NCBI GenBank assembly: GCA_031292035.1
Contig: JARLHX010000037.1
Location: 1-34,652 of the forward strand
Source of the DNA: Negativicutes bacterium
Lineage (GTDB): Bacteria > Bacillota_C > Negativicutes > Sporomusales_B > JARLHX01
Direction of reading: 5' to 3'
Length of the DNA: 34,652 bases
Position numbers and translations under genes: made by a program. Shown in pieces: positions 14,623 to 21,987 of this stretch. The notes below the pieces were generated by a model that saw nothing but the letters and a program-made list of their open reading frames with translations, was not told where the DNA came from and did no database searches. Numbering within the stretch: the stretch's first letter is position 1; the number at the start of each line of letters is the position of its first letter.

Positions 14623-15552
14623 ATGGTTTTGAAGCCAAAACGTCGTTTGCCGCTATTCCTATTTTTTCTGCTGATTTTAATGATCTTTGTTCTTCCGTCC
14701 CCCGGCTATGCAGAGGGGAAGGAGATTGTCGCCGAGGGGACCTATGTCATGGGCGATGGTGAAACTCCGCTGATCGCCGAGGAGCGGGCGTTGGTGGCAG
14801 CAAAAAGGACAGCCCTTGAGCAGGCCGGTACTTATGTGCAAAGCTATTCGGCGACGAAAAATTATCAACTGACGGCAGACGAGGTTCAGGTGATCGCCTC
14901 CGGGATTATGGAAGTCACTACCCTTGACAAGCGGCGGACGGTGGAAGGCGGCGGCATCAATTTCTGGGTCAAAATAAAGGCTTTGGTGACGACAGATAAG
15001 ATCGAGGATATGGCGGCTAAAGTCAAGGAAATGTCTTTAGGCGAGGATTACAAAAAGCTCCAGGAAAACTATGACAAGAGCCAACAGGAAATTGCTGCGC
15101 TAAAACAGCAATTGCAGCAAACCAACAGCGACAAAGACCGGCAGCAGATCAGAACCGAGATCACCGCAAGGGAAACGCTTTTTCAGGCCGATACCTGGCT
15201 GGATCGCGGCAACCGGAGAATGGCCAAGCAGGAATACTATGAAGCCATCAACGCCTATACTGAGGCGATTAATCTCAATCCCAATTACGGCAGGGCCTAT
15301 TACCGAAGGGGTATCGCCCATGGGGCAGTGGGTGAATATCAAGAGGCAGTCAATGATTTTATCAAAGCGACTGATAACAACCCGAATCTATTCTTAGCCT
15401 ATTTTGCCAAAGGACATGCCTTGGAGAAGCTCGGGTATCGTCGCGAGGCGATTGCCGCCTACCGGACCTTTATCAGCTATGCCACTCCTGAACAGCATCG
15501 AAGGGTCGAATGGGCCAGATATCGGATCCGTCTTCTTCAAAGAGGATATTAA
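14623..15552 (+). CDS. Exported protein: LPP20-like domain, coiled coil, TPR
   Basis: A signal peptide ends near GYA-E (about residue 31). Residues 35-130 show the LPP20/FlgT-N type pattern: GEG-like start, LIAEERALVAAKRTALEQAGTYVQS, and a closing NFWVKIKALVTT strand. A charged, Gln-rich coiled coil follows (about 135-180). At least two TPR units follow (WLDRGNRRMAKQEYYEAINAY, then YGRAYYRRGIAHGAVGEYQEA, and a third partial one). It is likely a periplasmic scaffold. The start may be ATG 14623 or TTG 14614; both have a purine-rich site upstream. It is 21 bases before a second LPP20-like gene, and the two form an operon with 16681. Confidence 0.78.
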   Translation: MVLKPKRRLPLFLFFLLILMIFVLPSPGYAEGKEIVAEGTYVMGDGETPLIAEERALVAAKRTALEQAGTYVQSYSATKNYQLTADEVQVIASGIMEVTTLDKRRTVEGGGINFWVKIKALVTTDKIEDMAAKVKEMSLGEDYKKLQENYDKSQQEIAALKQQLQQTNSDKDRQQIRTEITARETLFQADTWLDRGNRRMAKQEYYEAINAYTEAINLNPNYGRAYYRRGIAHGAVGEYQEAVNDFIKATDNNPNLFLAYFAKGHALEKLGYRREAIAAYRTFISYATPEQHRRVEWARYRIRLLQRGY

Positions 15553-15573
15553 TATTTCGGGAGGATTGAGAAT

Positions 15574-16647
15574 GTGAAACGGAAAACATCGATCGTCGCA
15601 GCTTTGTTCTGTGCGGCAGCTTTATTTGCATTGACGGCAGTGGCGTCGGCCGAAACGAATGTCAACATTACTGTCAATTCCGCTGGAGAACCAGCAGGAA
15701 ACGCCATCCGGGGCAGTATCGACTGGAGCAAGGGCTTTGTCCAGGCTACCGGCATCGGGGTGGCTCCTGCTTCGGCGAACAGTATCGCCCAGGCGAATGC
15801 CATGGCCCGGCGGGCGGCAATAGTAGATGCCTATCGCAATCTGATCGAGGAAGTCGGCGAAGTGCGAGTGGAAGCGGCGACTACAGTGAAAAATTTCGTG
15901 GTGGAAAGCGATGTTGTCAAAACGCGGATATCCGGACTTGTGCAAGGTGCACGGATAATGAACGAACAGGTCATGCCAGACGGCTCGTATCAGGTGACCG
16001 TTCAGGTTAATCTGTTTGGAGCCAATAGCGTTGCCGCGGCCATCCAAGACAAGATTACCGTTCAGCAGCCGCTGTCTCTACCTGAGCCCTCGCCGAACTA
16101 TAAGCCGCCAACTCTGCAAGTGGTCCCAACAAGTCCTGCGACGCAGACAATTCCCTCGACTCAGACGGCTCCTTTAACGCAGACAACACCTCCGGTGCAG
16201 ACCAATCCTTTGAACCAGACGGTTCCTTCAGCTCAGACAGCTCCCTCGACCCAGCCTAATCCTTTGAGCCAGACCAACCCTGCGGCTCAGAGTATTGTTG
16301 CTCCGCTCTATACCGGCGTGGTTATCGATGTCAGGGGGTTGGGGCTGGAACGTGCCATGTCGCCCCGGATATATGATGAAACCGGCCGCATTATCTATGG
16401 CAATATGTATCTTGACTCAGAGATGGTCGTGAAGAAGGGGATGGTGGACTATATCGCGGCAGACGATATTCCTGCTGCCGGTGGAGGAATCACCCGCGCC
16501 GGAGCCAGTCCGATTACCGTGAAAGCCATTGGCTTGAAGGACTTCAACGCGAATGTCGTGATCAGCCAGGCTGACGCCGACATGATTTTGGCAGCCAACG
16601 CGAAAGGTAATTTTTTTGCTCGCACTGCTGTGGTATTCGAACAATAG
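15574..16647 (+). CDS. Exported LPP20-domain protein with Pro/Thr/Gln linker
   Basis: A signal peptide ends near ASA-E (about residue 27). Residues 55-155 match the LPP20 family: ATGIGVAP, AQANAMARRAAIVDAYRNLIE, TRISGLVQGARIM and a final GSYQVTVQVNLFG strand. A low-complexity linker of degenerate TQT/P units (about 180-245) follows. A C-terminal domain begins TGVVIDVRGLGLERAMSPRIYDE and resembles the second domain of other large exported LPP20-type proteins. It lacks a lipobox cysteine, so it is periplasmic or surface-exposed rather than a lipoprotein. GTG 15574 has GGGAGG upstream. A role in the envelope or motility is plausible but unproven. Confidence 0.78.
   Translation: MKRKTSIVAALFCAAALFALTAVASAETNVNITVNSAGEPAGNAIRGSIDWSKGFVQATGIGVAPASANSIAQANAMARRAAIVDAYRNLIEEVGEVRVEAATTVKNFVVESDVVKTRISGLVQGARIMNEQVMPDGSYQVTVQVNLFGANSVAAAIQDKITVQQPLSLPEPSPNYKPPTLQVVPTSPATQTIPSTQTAPLTQTTPPVQTNPLNQTVPSAQTAPSTQPNPLSQTNPAAQSIVAPLYTGVVIDVRGLGLERAMSPRIYDETGRIIYGNMYLDSEMVVKKGMVDYIAADDIPAAGGGITRAGASPITVKAIGLKDFNANVVISQADADMILAANAKGNFFARTAVVFEQ
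16138..16292 (+). repeat. Degenerate repeat coding for a Pro/Thr/Gln linker
   Basis: Units of roughly 15-21 bases encode variants of (P/S)-x-(T/A)-Q-T. The DNA copies have diverged, so this is an old or selected linker, probably a flexible spacer between domains. Confidence 0.7.
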
Positions 16648-16680
16648 AAAAATGGTATATCCCTGGCAGGAGAGATGAAA

Positions 16681-16926
16681 ATGGCACGAATTCTAAGTAT
16701 TGCCGATGTAGAAGAATTTTTTCGCGGCTGTATGTCTGCCTATGATTTTGAGCAGGTAACCCGGCTGCGAAAGATGGAACAGCACGAACCGGTTTGGGCT
16801 GTCCAATGCCGTAAGGAAATTCAGTTATATGCGAATGGGTCGATTGCGGCGGTGTGCAGGCTGTGGTTCGCCGGCAGTATGCGGAAAAAATGCAGGGCCG
16901 GGGATGATATGGGCTCAGATGAGTAG
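16681..16926 (+). CDS. Small hypothetical protein (81 aa)
   Basis: Encodes a mixed alpha/beta product (ISLIAD-type start ILSIADVEEFF, basic middle, two to three Cys). No family recognised. The ribosome binding site AGGAGAG (16668-16674) places ATG 16681 at 6 bases, whereas ATG 16675 would directly abut it. It is 33 bases behind the LPP20 gene, so it probably belongs to that operon. A long hairpin follows. Confidence 0.6.
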   Translation: MARILSIADVEEFFRGCMSAYDFEQVTRLRKMEQHEPVWAVQCRKEIQLYANGSIAAVCRLWFAGSMRKKCRAGDDMGSDE

Positions 16927-16981
16927 GTCGTAATGGTCGTTATATATTGCGAGAAGACTGTTTAACCAGAACAGAATAAGC

Positions 16982-17023
16982 AGCGTAATGAGAGCGGCCC
17001 AATGAGGCCGCTCTCATTACGCT
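16982..17023. terminator. Perfect 18-bp hairpin without a T-run
   Basis: AGCGTAATGAGAGCGGCC (16982-16999) and its exact complement (17006-17023) enclose a 6-base loop. There is no T-run, so it is either a factor-assisted terminator, a 3' stabiliser or an operator-like cruciform. It separates the LPP20 operon from the c-di-GMP enzyme gene. Confidence 0.65.
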
Positions 17024-17100
17024 CATAGGCGAAAGACTGGAGGGTTTTACTCCCAAAAATGCTGATTATTTAGATTTGTGTAAAAATATGGAGGAAATAG

Positions 17101-17196
17101 GTGGGCTATGTGCGAAATAAATCCATCGAGGCTAGCTTGTTTCGATGGCCAAAAAGTGGCAGTCCTTATGAAGGGACGGTTTTTTTTGAAAGGTAA
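17101..17196 (+). CDS. Possible upstream or overlapping ORF (31 aa)
   Basis: GTG 17101 lies 4 bases after the GGAGG at 17092-17096, closer than the ATG of the main gene, and is open to TAA at 17196. It ends just after an 8-T run shared with the main frame. It may be a leader peptide that limits access to the enzyme gene or a true N-terminus joined by slippage; equally, it could be noise. Confidence 0.3.
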   Translation: MGYVRNKSIEASLFRWPKSGSPYEGTVFFER

Positions 17197-19900
17197 TAAG
17201 CAATTCTTGCGGATCCACAAAGTTCAGGATGCGACGGTGAAAAACCGCCGCCAAGTCGAATACTGGAAGCTTCTTCACGACACGGCCCTTGTCATGATGC
17301 GGGAACTGGCCCTTGATCAGCTTTTGGAGGCCCTTGTCCGTAAAGCAATGGAGCTGGGCTCAAGAAACGGATATGTCTATTTGCAAGATAATCCGGACAG
17401 CAATACCATGTATTTGAAGGTCAATATTGGCAGTGTCCCGCGGGCAGCGGCCTACAGCAAAGGAACGGACAAAGGAATAGTCGGTAGGGTCTGGGAGTCC
17501 GGCCAATCCCAGGTTATTCATGATTATCAGCAATGGCGCCATCGGATCACAACTCCCGACTTTGCCGATGTGCGGACTGCCATTGGGATCCCGCTGGCGC
17601 TAGACGGTAAGATCATGGGCGTCTTTGGTCTTCACTATACCGAAGATCACCCGGTTGACCACGACGAAATCGCAATGCTGAACGGTTTTGCCGAACTGGC
17701 ATCAATCGCCTTGGGAAACGCCCGGCTGCACAGTACGCTGCATGAGGCTCACGAAGAGTTGACTGCGGCGAACGAAGAGTTGACTGCCACCGAAGAGGAA
17801 CTTCGGGCCCAATACGATCAATTGATTCAAGTAAACGAACAGGTGTTAAGACAGAATGCCGTTCTATCGACACTGCATGAAACCGCCGTGGGGTTGATGG
17901 GGAGACTGGATCTCAATGATGTGCTGAAAATGATTGTTTCCAGTGCCACCGATCTACTGGGAACAAGGCACGGCTATATTAATCTGATCGATGAAGCGAA
18001 ACAAAGCTTTGTCCGGAAAATCGGCTTAGGACATTACGCTCAGGATGTCGGCAGAGAAATTAAAATTACGGAAGGCATGTCGGAGCAAGTCTATAAAAAT
18101 GGTGAAATTACAGCAATTGATGACTATTGCACGTGGGAGAATCGGATCGTCGACCCCCTTTATGACCTTATACATTGTAATATCGGCATCCCTCTCAAGG
18201 CGGGAAACGAAGTCGTCGGAACGTTGGGATTGGCTTTTCTTGATCCAAACCGAAAAATCACTGATCACGAAATTACTTTATTAACGCGGTTTGCCGAGAT
18301 GGCTTCTATGGCCCTGGATAATGCCATGCTGCTTAATTCATACAAAAGCGAAATTGAGGAACGGATACAGGCGGAAAAACTGCAGACGGCGCTGTATCTT
18401 ATTTCCGAAACGGTTAGTTCTTCCGACAACTTAGATGAGCTGTATCATTCAGTGCATACGATTATCGACCAACTGCTACCAGCCCGAAATTTCCTTATTG
18501 CCACCTGCGACGAAAAGGAGAGTGTCATCCGCTATTCCTATTTTGTGGATGAAGTTGCCGAGAATCCCGGCTGCCGGCCTTTTGCACGGGGCTTTTCGGA
18601 GTATGTGATTCGAAGCGGCCGACCGTTACTGGCTAATGAAAAGACCATTGCTGATTTGTGTGCACGCCGTGAGATTGAATCAGCTTTACTCCTTCCGAAA
18701 GAATGGATGGGTGTACCGCTGAAAACAGCTGAGAACAAAGTTTTTGGCGTAATGATCGTGCGTAGTTATGGCCGCGGACCCAAATTTACGAAACACGATA
18801 TCGATATATTGAGCTTTGTTTCCAATCAAGTCGCAATGGCCATTCAGCGTAAAAGAGCGGAAGATAAGTCGCGATACTTGGGGCTGCACGATGCCTTAAC
18901 CGGTCTTTATAACAGGGCTTATTTTACTGAGGAAATGCGCCGCCATCAAGGGGAGCGTTATCTACCTAACACGGTTGTGATGTGTGATCTCGACGGGTTG
19001 AAACTGGTAAATGACACCTTTGGGCATGCTGCCGGTGACCAACTGCTGATTGCTACAGCCGGAATTATCCGGGAGGCTATTCGCGAGGGGGATGTCACCG
19101 CTCGGATCGGCGGAGATGAATTTGCGATCTTGCTGCCTGCTTCAGATGAAAAAATTGCCTTTTCGCTATTGGATAGACTGAGGGGCCAGATCGAGAAATA
19201 TAACAGGAAGACTACCGGAGTTCCCCTTAGCGTTTCCCTTGGTTATTCGGTTCGCTATCATCGCGACACTTCGATAGAGGATCTCCTTAAGCAAGCAGAT
19301 AACAGCATGTACCGGGAAAAACTGCATCATTCGCGGAGTGCGCGCAGCACGATCGTGCAGACGGTCATGAAGTTATTAGAAGAACGTGATTTTGTTACTG
19401 AAGAACATGCAGAGCGGTTGCAGGACTTGACAGCTAAGCTCGCGCTGCGGTTAAGTTTATCCGAGCCTAGAACGGCTGAGATCCGGCTTATGGCTAAATT
19501 TCATGATGTCGGCAAAATAGGTATTCCTGATCATATTCTTTTAAAAGCGGCACCGTTGACGGCATCGGAATGGGCAGAAATGAAAAGACACTCCGAGATT
19601 GGCTACCGCATTGCTCAGTCATCCCCTGATCTGGTGCCGATTGCAGACTGGATACTCAAACATCATGAGTGGTGGAACGGCGAAGGCTATCCATTCGGGC
19701 TTAAAGGCGAGGAAATTCCGCTGGAATGCCGCATCCTGGCTATTGTTGATGCTTATGACGCCATGACCAGCGACCGGCCTTACCGCAAGGCGATGAGGCA
19801 TGAGGACGCCATCGAGGAAATCAGACGGTATGCTGGTGTCCAGTTTGACCCCGGGCTGGCAGAGTCGTTCATTGTGATGATGGAGTTGGATTTAAACTAG
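17108..19900 (+). CDS. GAF3-GGDEF-HD-GYP bifunctional c-di-GMP enzyme
   Basis: Three GAF sensor domains (about 60-205, 255-410, 425-590) with a Glu-rich coiled coil between the first two (LTAANEELTATEEELRAQ) lead to a diguanylate cyclase domain. Its active site GGDEF is intact at 668-672, and the inhibitory I-site RxxD is present (REGD, 659-662, 5 residues before). The C-terminal HD-GYP domain has HD at 799-800 and GYP at 860-862 with FHDVGKIGIPD and HHEWWNGEGYP, so phosphodiesterase activity is plausible. No membrane helices, so cytoplasmic. It probably sets the c-di-GMP level sensed by the two riboswitches. ATG 17108 has GGAGG 11 bases upstream, rather far; the first 35 residues fit poorly, and the true start may be ATG 17170 or involve the T8 run. 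Confidence 0.92.
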   Translation: MCEINPSRLACFDGQKVAVLMKGRFFLKGNKQFLRIHKVQDATVKNRRQVEYWKLLHDTALVMMRELALDQLLEALVRKAMELGSRNGYVYLQDNPDSNTMYLKVNIGSVPRAAAYSKGTDKGIVGRVWESGQSQVIHDYQQWRHRITTPDFADVRTAIGIPLALDGKIMGVFGLHYTEDHPVDHDEIAMLNGFAELASIALGNARLHSTLHEAHEELTAANEELTATEEELRAQYDQLIQVNEQVLRQNAVLSTLHETAVGLMGRLDLNDVLKMIVSSATDLLGTRHGYINLIDEAKQSFVRKIGLGHYAQDVGREIKITEGMSEQVYKNGEITAIDDYCTWENRIVDPLYDLIHCNIGIPLKAGNEVVGTLGLAFLDPNRKITDHEITLLTRFAEMASMALDNAMLLNSYKSEIEERIQAEKLQTALYLISETVSSSDNLDELYHSVHTIIDQLLPARNFLIATCDEKESVIRYSYFVDEVAENPGCRPFARGFSEYVIRSGRPLLANEKTIADLCARREIESALLLPKEWMGVPLKTAENKVFGVMIVRSYGRGPKFTKHDIDILSFVSNQVAMAIQRKRAEDKSRYLGLHDALTGLYNRAYFTEEMRRHQGERYLPNTVVMCDLDGLKLVNDTFGHAAGDQLLIATAGIIREAIREGDVTARIGGDEFAILLPASDEKIAFSLLDRLRGQIEKYNRKTTGVPLSVSLGYSVRYHRDTSIEDLLKQADNSMYREKLHHSRSARSTIVQTVMKLLEERDFVTEEHAERLQDLTAKLALRLSLSEPRTAEIRLMAKFHDVGKIGIPDHILLKAAPLTASEWAEMKRHSEIGYRIAQSSPDLVPIADWILKHHEWWNGEGYPFGLKGEEIPLECRILAIVDAYDAMTSDRPYRKAMRHEDAIEEIRRYAGVQFDPGLAESFIVMMELDLN

Positions 19901-19996
19901 TGGAGGGACCAGTACGTCTCAGCAGTGTATTGTCTCTTCTTGGAAATTGGATTATAATTACCTCTATCAGGAAAATTCATACTGGGAGATGTAATA

Positions 19997-20515
19997 ATGA
20001 AACAAGTAATATTGGTCTGCCTGCTGGTTCTTTTAACATTGAATTCTGCTACTTGTATGGCCGCTCCGTCGGGCGACAACGCCCTGGCGGCGGTTGCCCT
20101 GTATATAGATACATCCGGCCACTATGTGCCTGGAGCAGAACTTTTGAACAAAGCCCTCAATGAGGTCATTCGCTTTAAAATCAACGCCTTGTTTTTGGGC
20201 AGTGAAGTGCAATCAGGCAATGAAGTGCTCCGGGATTTGAACCGTTATAATGTGGCCAATGCGGCCAGTGCCACTCCGGATGGTTTATCTCAATATGCCG
20301 AGAACCGACATGTGAATTATATTATTCTGCTTTCGGTGCGTCCATTGGATATTGCGGTTGACTTAAAAACATACGCCACTGCGACCAACGATTTTATTGT
20401 TGATAAAACAGTTACCCGGCCCGACGGCTCAGAAACCCAGGCTACCTTTGATGCCCTCTCGGAGATGGTTGGGAACGAAGTAACCGGTGTGCTGCAATCC
20501 ATCCGGGGTTCCTGA
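19997..20515 (+). CDS. Exported hypothetical protein (172 aa)
   Basis: Signal peptide with hydrophobic core and CMAAPS near residue 22 (a cysteine that could be a weak lipobox). The mature part alternates helices and strands: LAAVALYIDTSG, AELLNKALNEVIRFKINALF and NYIILLSVRPLDIAVDL. It resembles the compact domain of envelope proteins of LPP20 or TPR operons, but I cannot assign a family. ATG 19997 has GGGAG 6 bases upstream. It lies 96 bases behind the c-di-GMP enzyme on the same strand, so it may be co-transcribed. Confidence 0.72.
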   Translation: MKQVILVCLLVLLTLNSATCMAAPSGDNALAAVALYIDTSGHYVPGAELLNKALNEVIRFKINALFLGSEVQSGNEVLRDLNRYNVANAASATPDGLSQYAENRHVNYIILLSVRPLDIAVDLKTYATATNDFIVDKTVTRPDGSETQATFDALSEMVGNEVTGVLQSIRGS

Positions 20516-20591
20516 CGAGAACGTCGATGACTGGTTTTCTGTCGTTATGGTTTACAGGCGATCTGGAGTCTGATTTCCATAAAATATTTCA

Positions 20592-20619
20592 TTGCTGGGA
20601 GTCTATATTCAGTTATAAT
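20592..20619 (+). promoter_or_regulatory. Putative sigma-A promoter
   Basis: TTGCTG (20592-20597)-16-TATAAT (20614-20619) lies 40 bases before the ATG of the small membrane gene. Confidence 0.5.
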
Positions 20620-20658
20620 GGTAGTTAGGAATATGAACTCAAGTGAGATGAAAAAACT

Positions 20659-20919
20659 ATGATACAGAATGTTCCTGCAGCGGCGGGGCTTGCCGCCTTT
20701 TCCTTTCTTTGTAACTTGCCGCTGGGCAGGTGGCGGGTTACGGTAAAAAGGTTTTCTGTCTTCTGGTTTTTGGCTGTTCATCTGTCGATACCATTCGTTT
20801 TGTTCCTCAGGCTGAAAATGGGCTTAAGTGTCTGGTTTATTCCGCTCACCCTTGGGACCGCGATCGCAGGCCAACTGCTTGGAGGGTTGTCTTGCAAGGA
20901 GCGGCGAGGGCCGGAATAG
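20659..20919 (+). CDS. Small two- to three-helix membrane protein (86 aa)
   Basis: Hydrophobic stretches at about 4-22, 32-50 and 55-75 with a basic linker (GRWRVTVKR) suggest an inner-membrane protein. I do not know a functional name; its N-terminal LAAFSFLCNLPLGRWR motif looks like that of an uncharacterised small Firmicute protein family. ATG 20659 has only a weak ribosome binding site. A GC-rich hairpin GGCGG-N6-CCGCC followed by TTTT (20682-20701) lies within its first codons and could attenuate expression. Confidence 0.6.
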   Translation: MIQNVPAAAGLAAFSFLCNLPLGRWRVTVKRFSVFWFLAVHLSIPFVLFLRLKMGLSVWFIPLTLGTAIAGQLLGGLSCKERRGPE

Positions 20920-20997
20920 GCAGGTCTGAGAAGACGGGCTTTTGGTAATAAGAATATAGCGCTAGCCTTTCAGGCTGGAGCGGGAATATTGCGTCGA

Positions 20998-21044
20998 AAA
21001 AGGACCAAAGGGTGAATGGTGAGCACCCTTGGGGTCCTTTTCTT
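20998..21044 (+). terminator. Intrinsic terminator
   Basis: AAGGACC...AGGGTG pairs with CACCCT...GGTCCTT in a two-part stem with a T-rich tail (TTTTCTTT). Confidence 0.85.
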
Positions 21045-21051
21045 TATGGTG

Positions 21052-21088
21052 AAAAGGTGAGGGCTTTGCGGGGAGGATTGCACCTTTT
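21052..21088. repeat. Inverted repeat AAAAGGTG / CACCTTTT
   Basis: Perfect 8-bp arms at 21052-21059 and 21081-21088 with a 21-base spacer, before the zinc-ribbon gene. It could form a hairpin or be an operator; no further support. Confidence 0.4.
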
Positions 21089-21178
21089 CTCAAAGGGGGG
21101 GTTAAGAGCAGTTTTTGGCTGCAGGAAATAGCATTGCCCTATCGAAGTAATGAAAAAACTGAAAAAGGTGGGGTTGTT

Positions 21179-21373
21179 GTGGATTTTATTAAGCTTGAAA
21201 ATGATCCGTGCCCCATATGCGGGGCCAAACTGGAGGTAATCAATAAACCGGTCAAAGTCGCCCAAAGCCCTGATGGGCGAATACGAAGAATGATTGAACG
21301 ATTTAATCGCTGCACCAATACCAGCTGTAATTATATACAGGCCAGGGGCAGTGGAGCATACACCAATTTTTAA
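21179..21373 (+). CDS. Small zinc-ribbon protein (64 aa)
   Basis: CPIC near residue 11 and CTNTSC near 47 give a four-cysteine zinc ribbon with a basic section between them (GRIRRMIERFNRC). Likely a zinc-binding adaptor or nucleic-acid-binding protein in the cytoplasm; role unknown. I start at GTG 21179 because AAAGGTGGGG lies just upstream; an in-frame ATG at 21134 would place poor sequence in front. Two mini-ORFs follow within 12 bases. Confidence 0.6.
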   Translation: MDFIKLENDPCPICGAKLEVINKPVKVAQSPDGRIRRMIERFNRCTNTSCNYIQARGSGAYTNF

Positions 21374-21384
21374 TGATGTATTTA

Positions 21385-21486
21385 ATGAACAAAATAAATA
21401 ATCTCAGCGAGAACCCAGTGGGGCAATGCGGCCCAGATGAAGGTGCTGCAGCAAAATACAACTTGCTTCTAAGGTTGGAGCAATAA
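21385..21486 (+). CDS. Mini-ORF A (33 aa), coupled to the next
   Basis: ATG 21385 reads to TAA 21484-21486. The product has a helical Ala/Leu-rich end (GAAAKYNLLLRLEQ). It has no clear ribosome binding site, a weakness. Its stop overlaps the next start as TAATG, typical of translational coupling, with GGAG upstream of the second start. A frameshift splitting a single 54-residue protein is also possible. Family unknown. Confidence 0.35.
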   Translation: MNKINNLSENPVGQCGPDEGAAAKYNLLLRLEQ

Positions 21487-21581
21487 TGGCGGAGGTCCAG
21501 GTGCCACAGCGGCAGGTAAAAGGATCAATAGAAAGGCTTAGGAACTGACCATCCTTCATCTGGCTAGAAGGATGGTTTTTT
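21433..21581 (+). ncRNA. Attenuator-like structured RNA with terminator
   Basis: The terminator ACCATCCTTC/GAAGGATGGT (21548-21576) plus six T is strong. Its 5' arm lies inside CCTTCATCTGG (21553-21563), which is perfectly complementary to CCAGATGAAGG at 21433-21443. The two pairings exclude each other. In between are stems TTGCTTC/GGAGCAA and TGCC/GGCA. This is the layout of a riboswitch or ribosome-dependent attenuator, but no known aptamer class is recognised and the nearest downstream + gene is 400 bases away. Confidence 0.45.
21486..21548 (+). CDS. Mini-ORF B (20 aa), coupled to mini-ORF A
   Basis: ATG 21486 shares its A with the stop of ORF A and has GGAG 6 bases upstream. The product is MAEVQVPQRQVKGSIERLRN, a basic, Gln-rich helix-like peptide. 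It ends at the base of the terminator hairpin (TGA 21546-21548), so ribosome position could influence termination. Confidence 0.35.
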   Translation: MAEVQVPQRQVKGSIERLRN

Positions 21582-21609
21582 GTCGTTCTCCGGTATGCTG
21601 CTGAGCAAT

Positions 21610-21645
21610 AAAGAAGCCTAGGCAACTGCCTAGGCACTTAGGAGA
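21610..21645 (-). terminator. Terminator of the minus-strand small gene
   Basis: Read on the - strand, GCCTAGGC-agtt-style arms repeat and TTCTTTATT follows. It lies directly after the stop of the 41-residue gene. Confidence 0.65.
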
Positions 21646-21649
21646 GGGG

Positions 21650-21775
21650 TCATTCATCCATCAGGTGCATTGCTTTGGCTCCCGCATACACCAATGCGCC
21701 GATTGCGATAACCTTGAAAAGGTTGGAGCCCTTCATGTTGCGACCCCGGTGGTGACAACGCATATCAAAGAACAT
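21650..21775 (-). CDS. Small single-helix protein (41 aa), minus strand
   Basis: On the - strand GGGGAGG is 7 bases before ATG (21775-21773). The N-terminal 14 residues are His/Arg-rich (MRCHHRGRN), then a helix KVIAIGALVYAGAKAMHLM follows, then an acidic end. It is too short for the usual ORF lists but has a fine ribosome binding site and its own terminator, so I think it is real. It may be a membrane peptide; family unknown. It is the only - strand gene here apart from the LysR regulator. Confidence 0.65.
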   Translation of the reverse strand: MFFDMRCHHRGRNMKGSNLFKVIAIGALVYAGAKAMHLMDE

Positions 21776-21807
21776 AACAACACCTCCCCAAATTAGTTTT
21801 TCCGCGG

Positions 21808-21819
21808 TTGGTCGACCAA
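21808..21819. promoter_or_regulatory. Palindrome TTGGTCGACCAA
   Basis: A perfect 12-bp palindrome upstream of the minus-strand small gene, between it and the EamA gene. It could be an operator; SalI-containing palindromes can also arise by chance. Confidence 0.35.
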
Positions 21820-21987
21820 TTCGCGAGATTTATTGGGAAGAATGCAAAATAAAAGCACCCGGCTTTGCTGCTTTTGCTTTGATCTGTTGGCCGGGAGGAG
21901 TCTCCGGCAGGAGGACTGGGCCTTTTCTTAGCGAAGTCTTACGATGAGGGAAGAGATCGCGATGAAGGAAGATAGAGGTATGGTAAT

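Noticed and set aside
16138..16292. CRISPR-like or transposon repeat
   Set aside because: The units are degenerate, in frame, and encode a linker within an exported protein.
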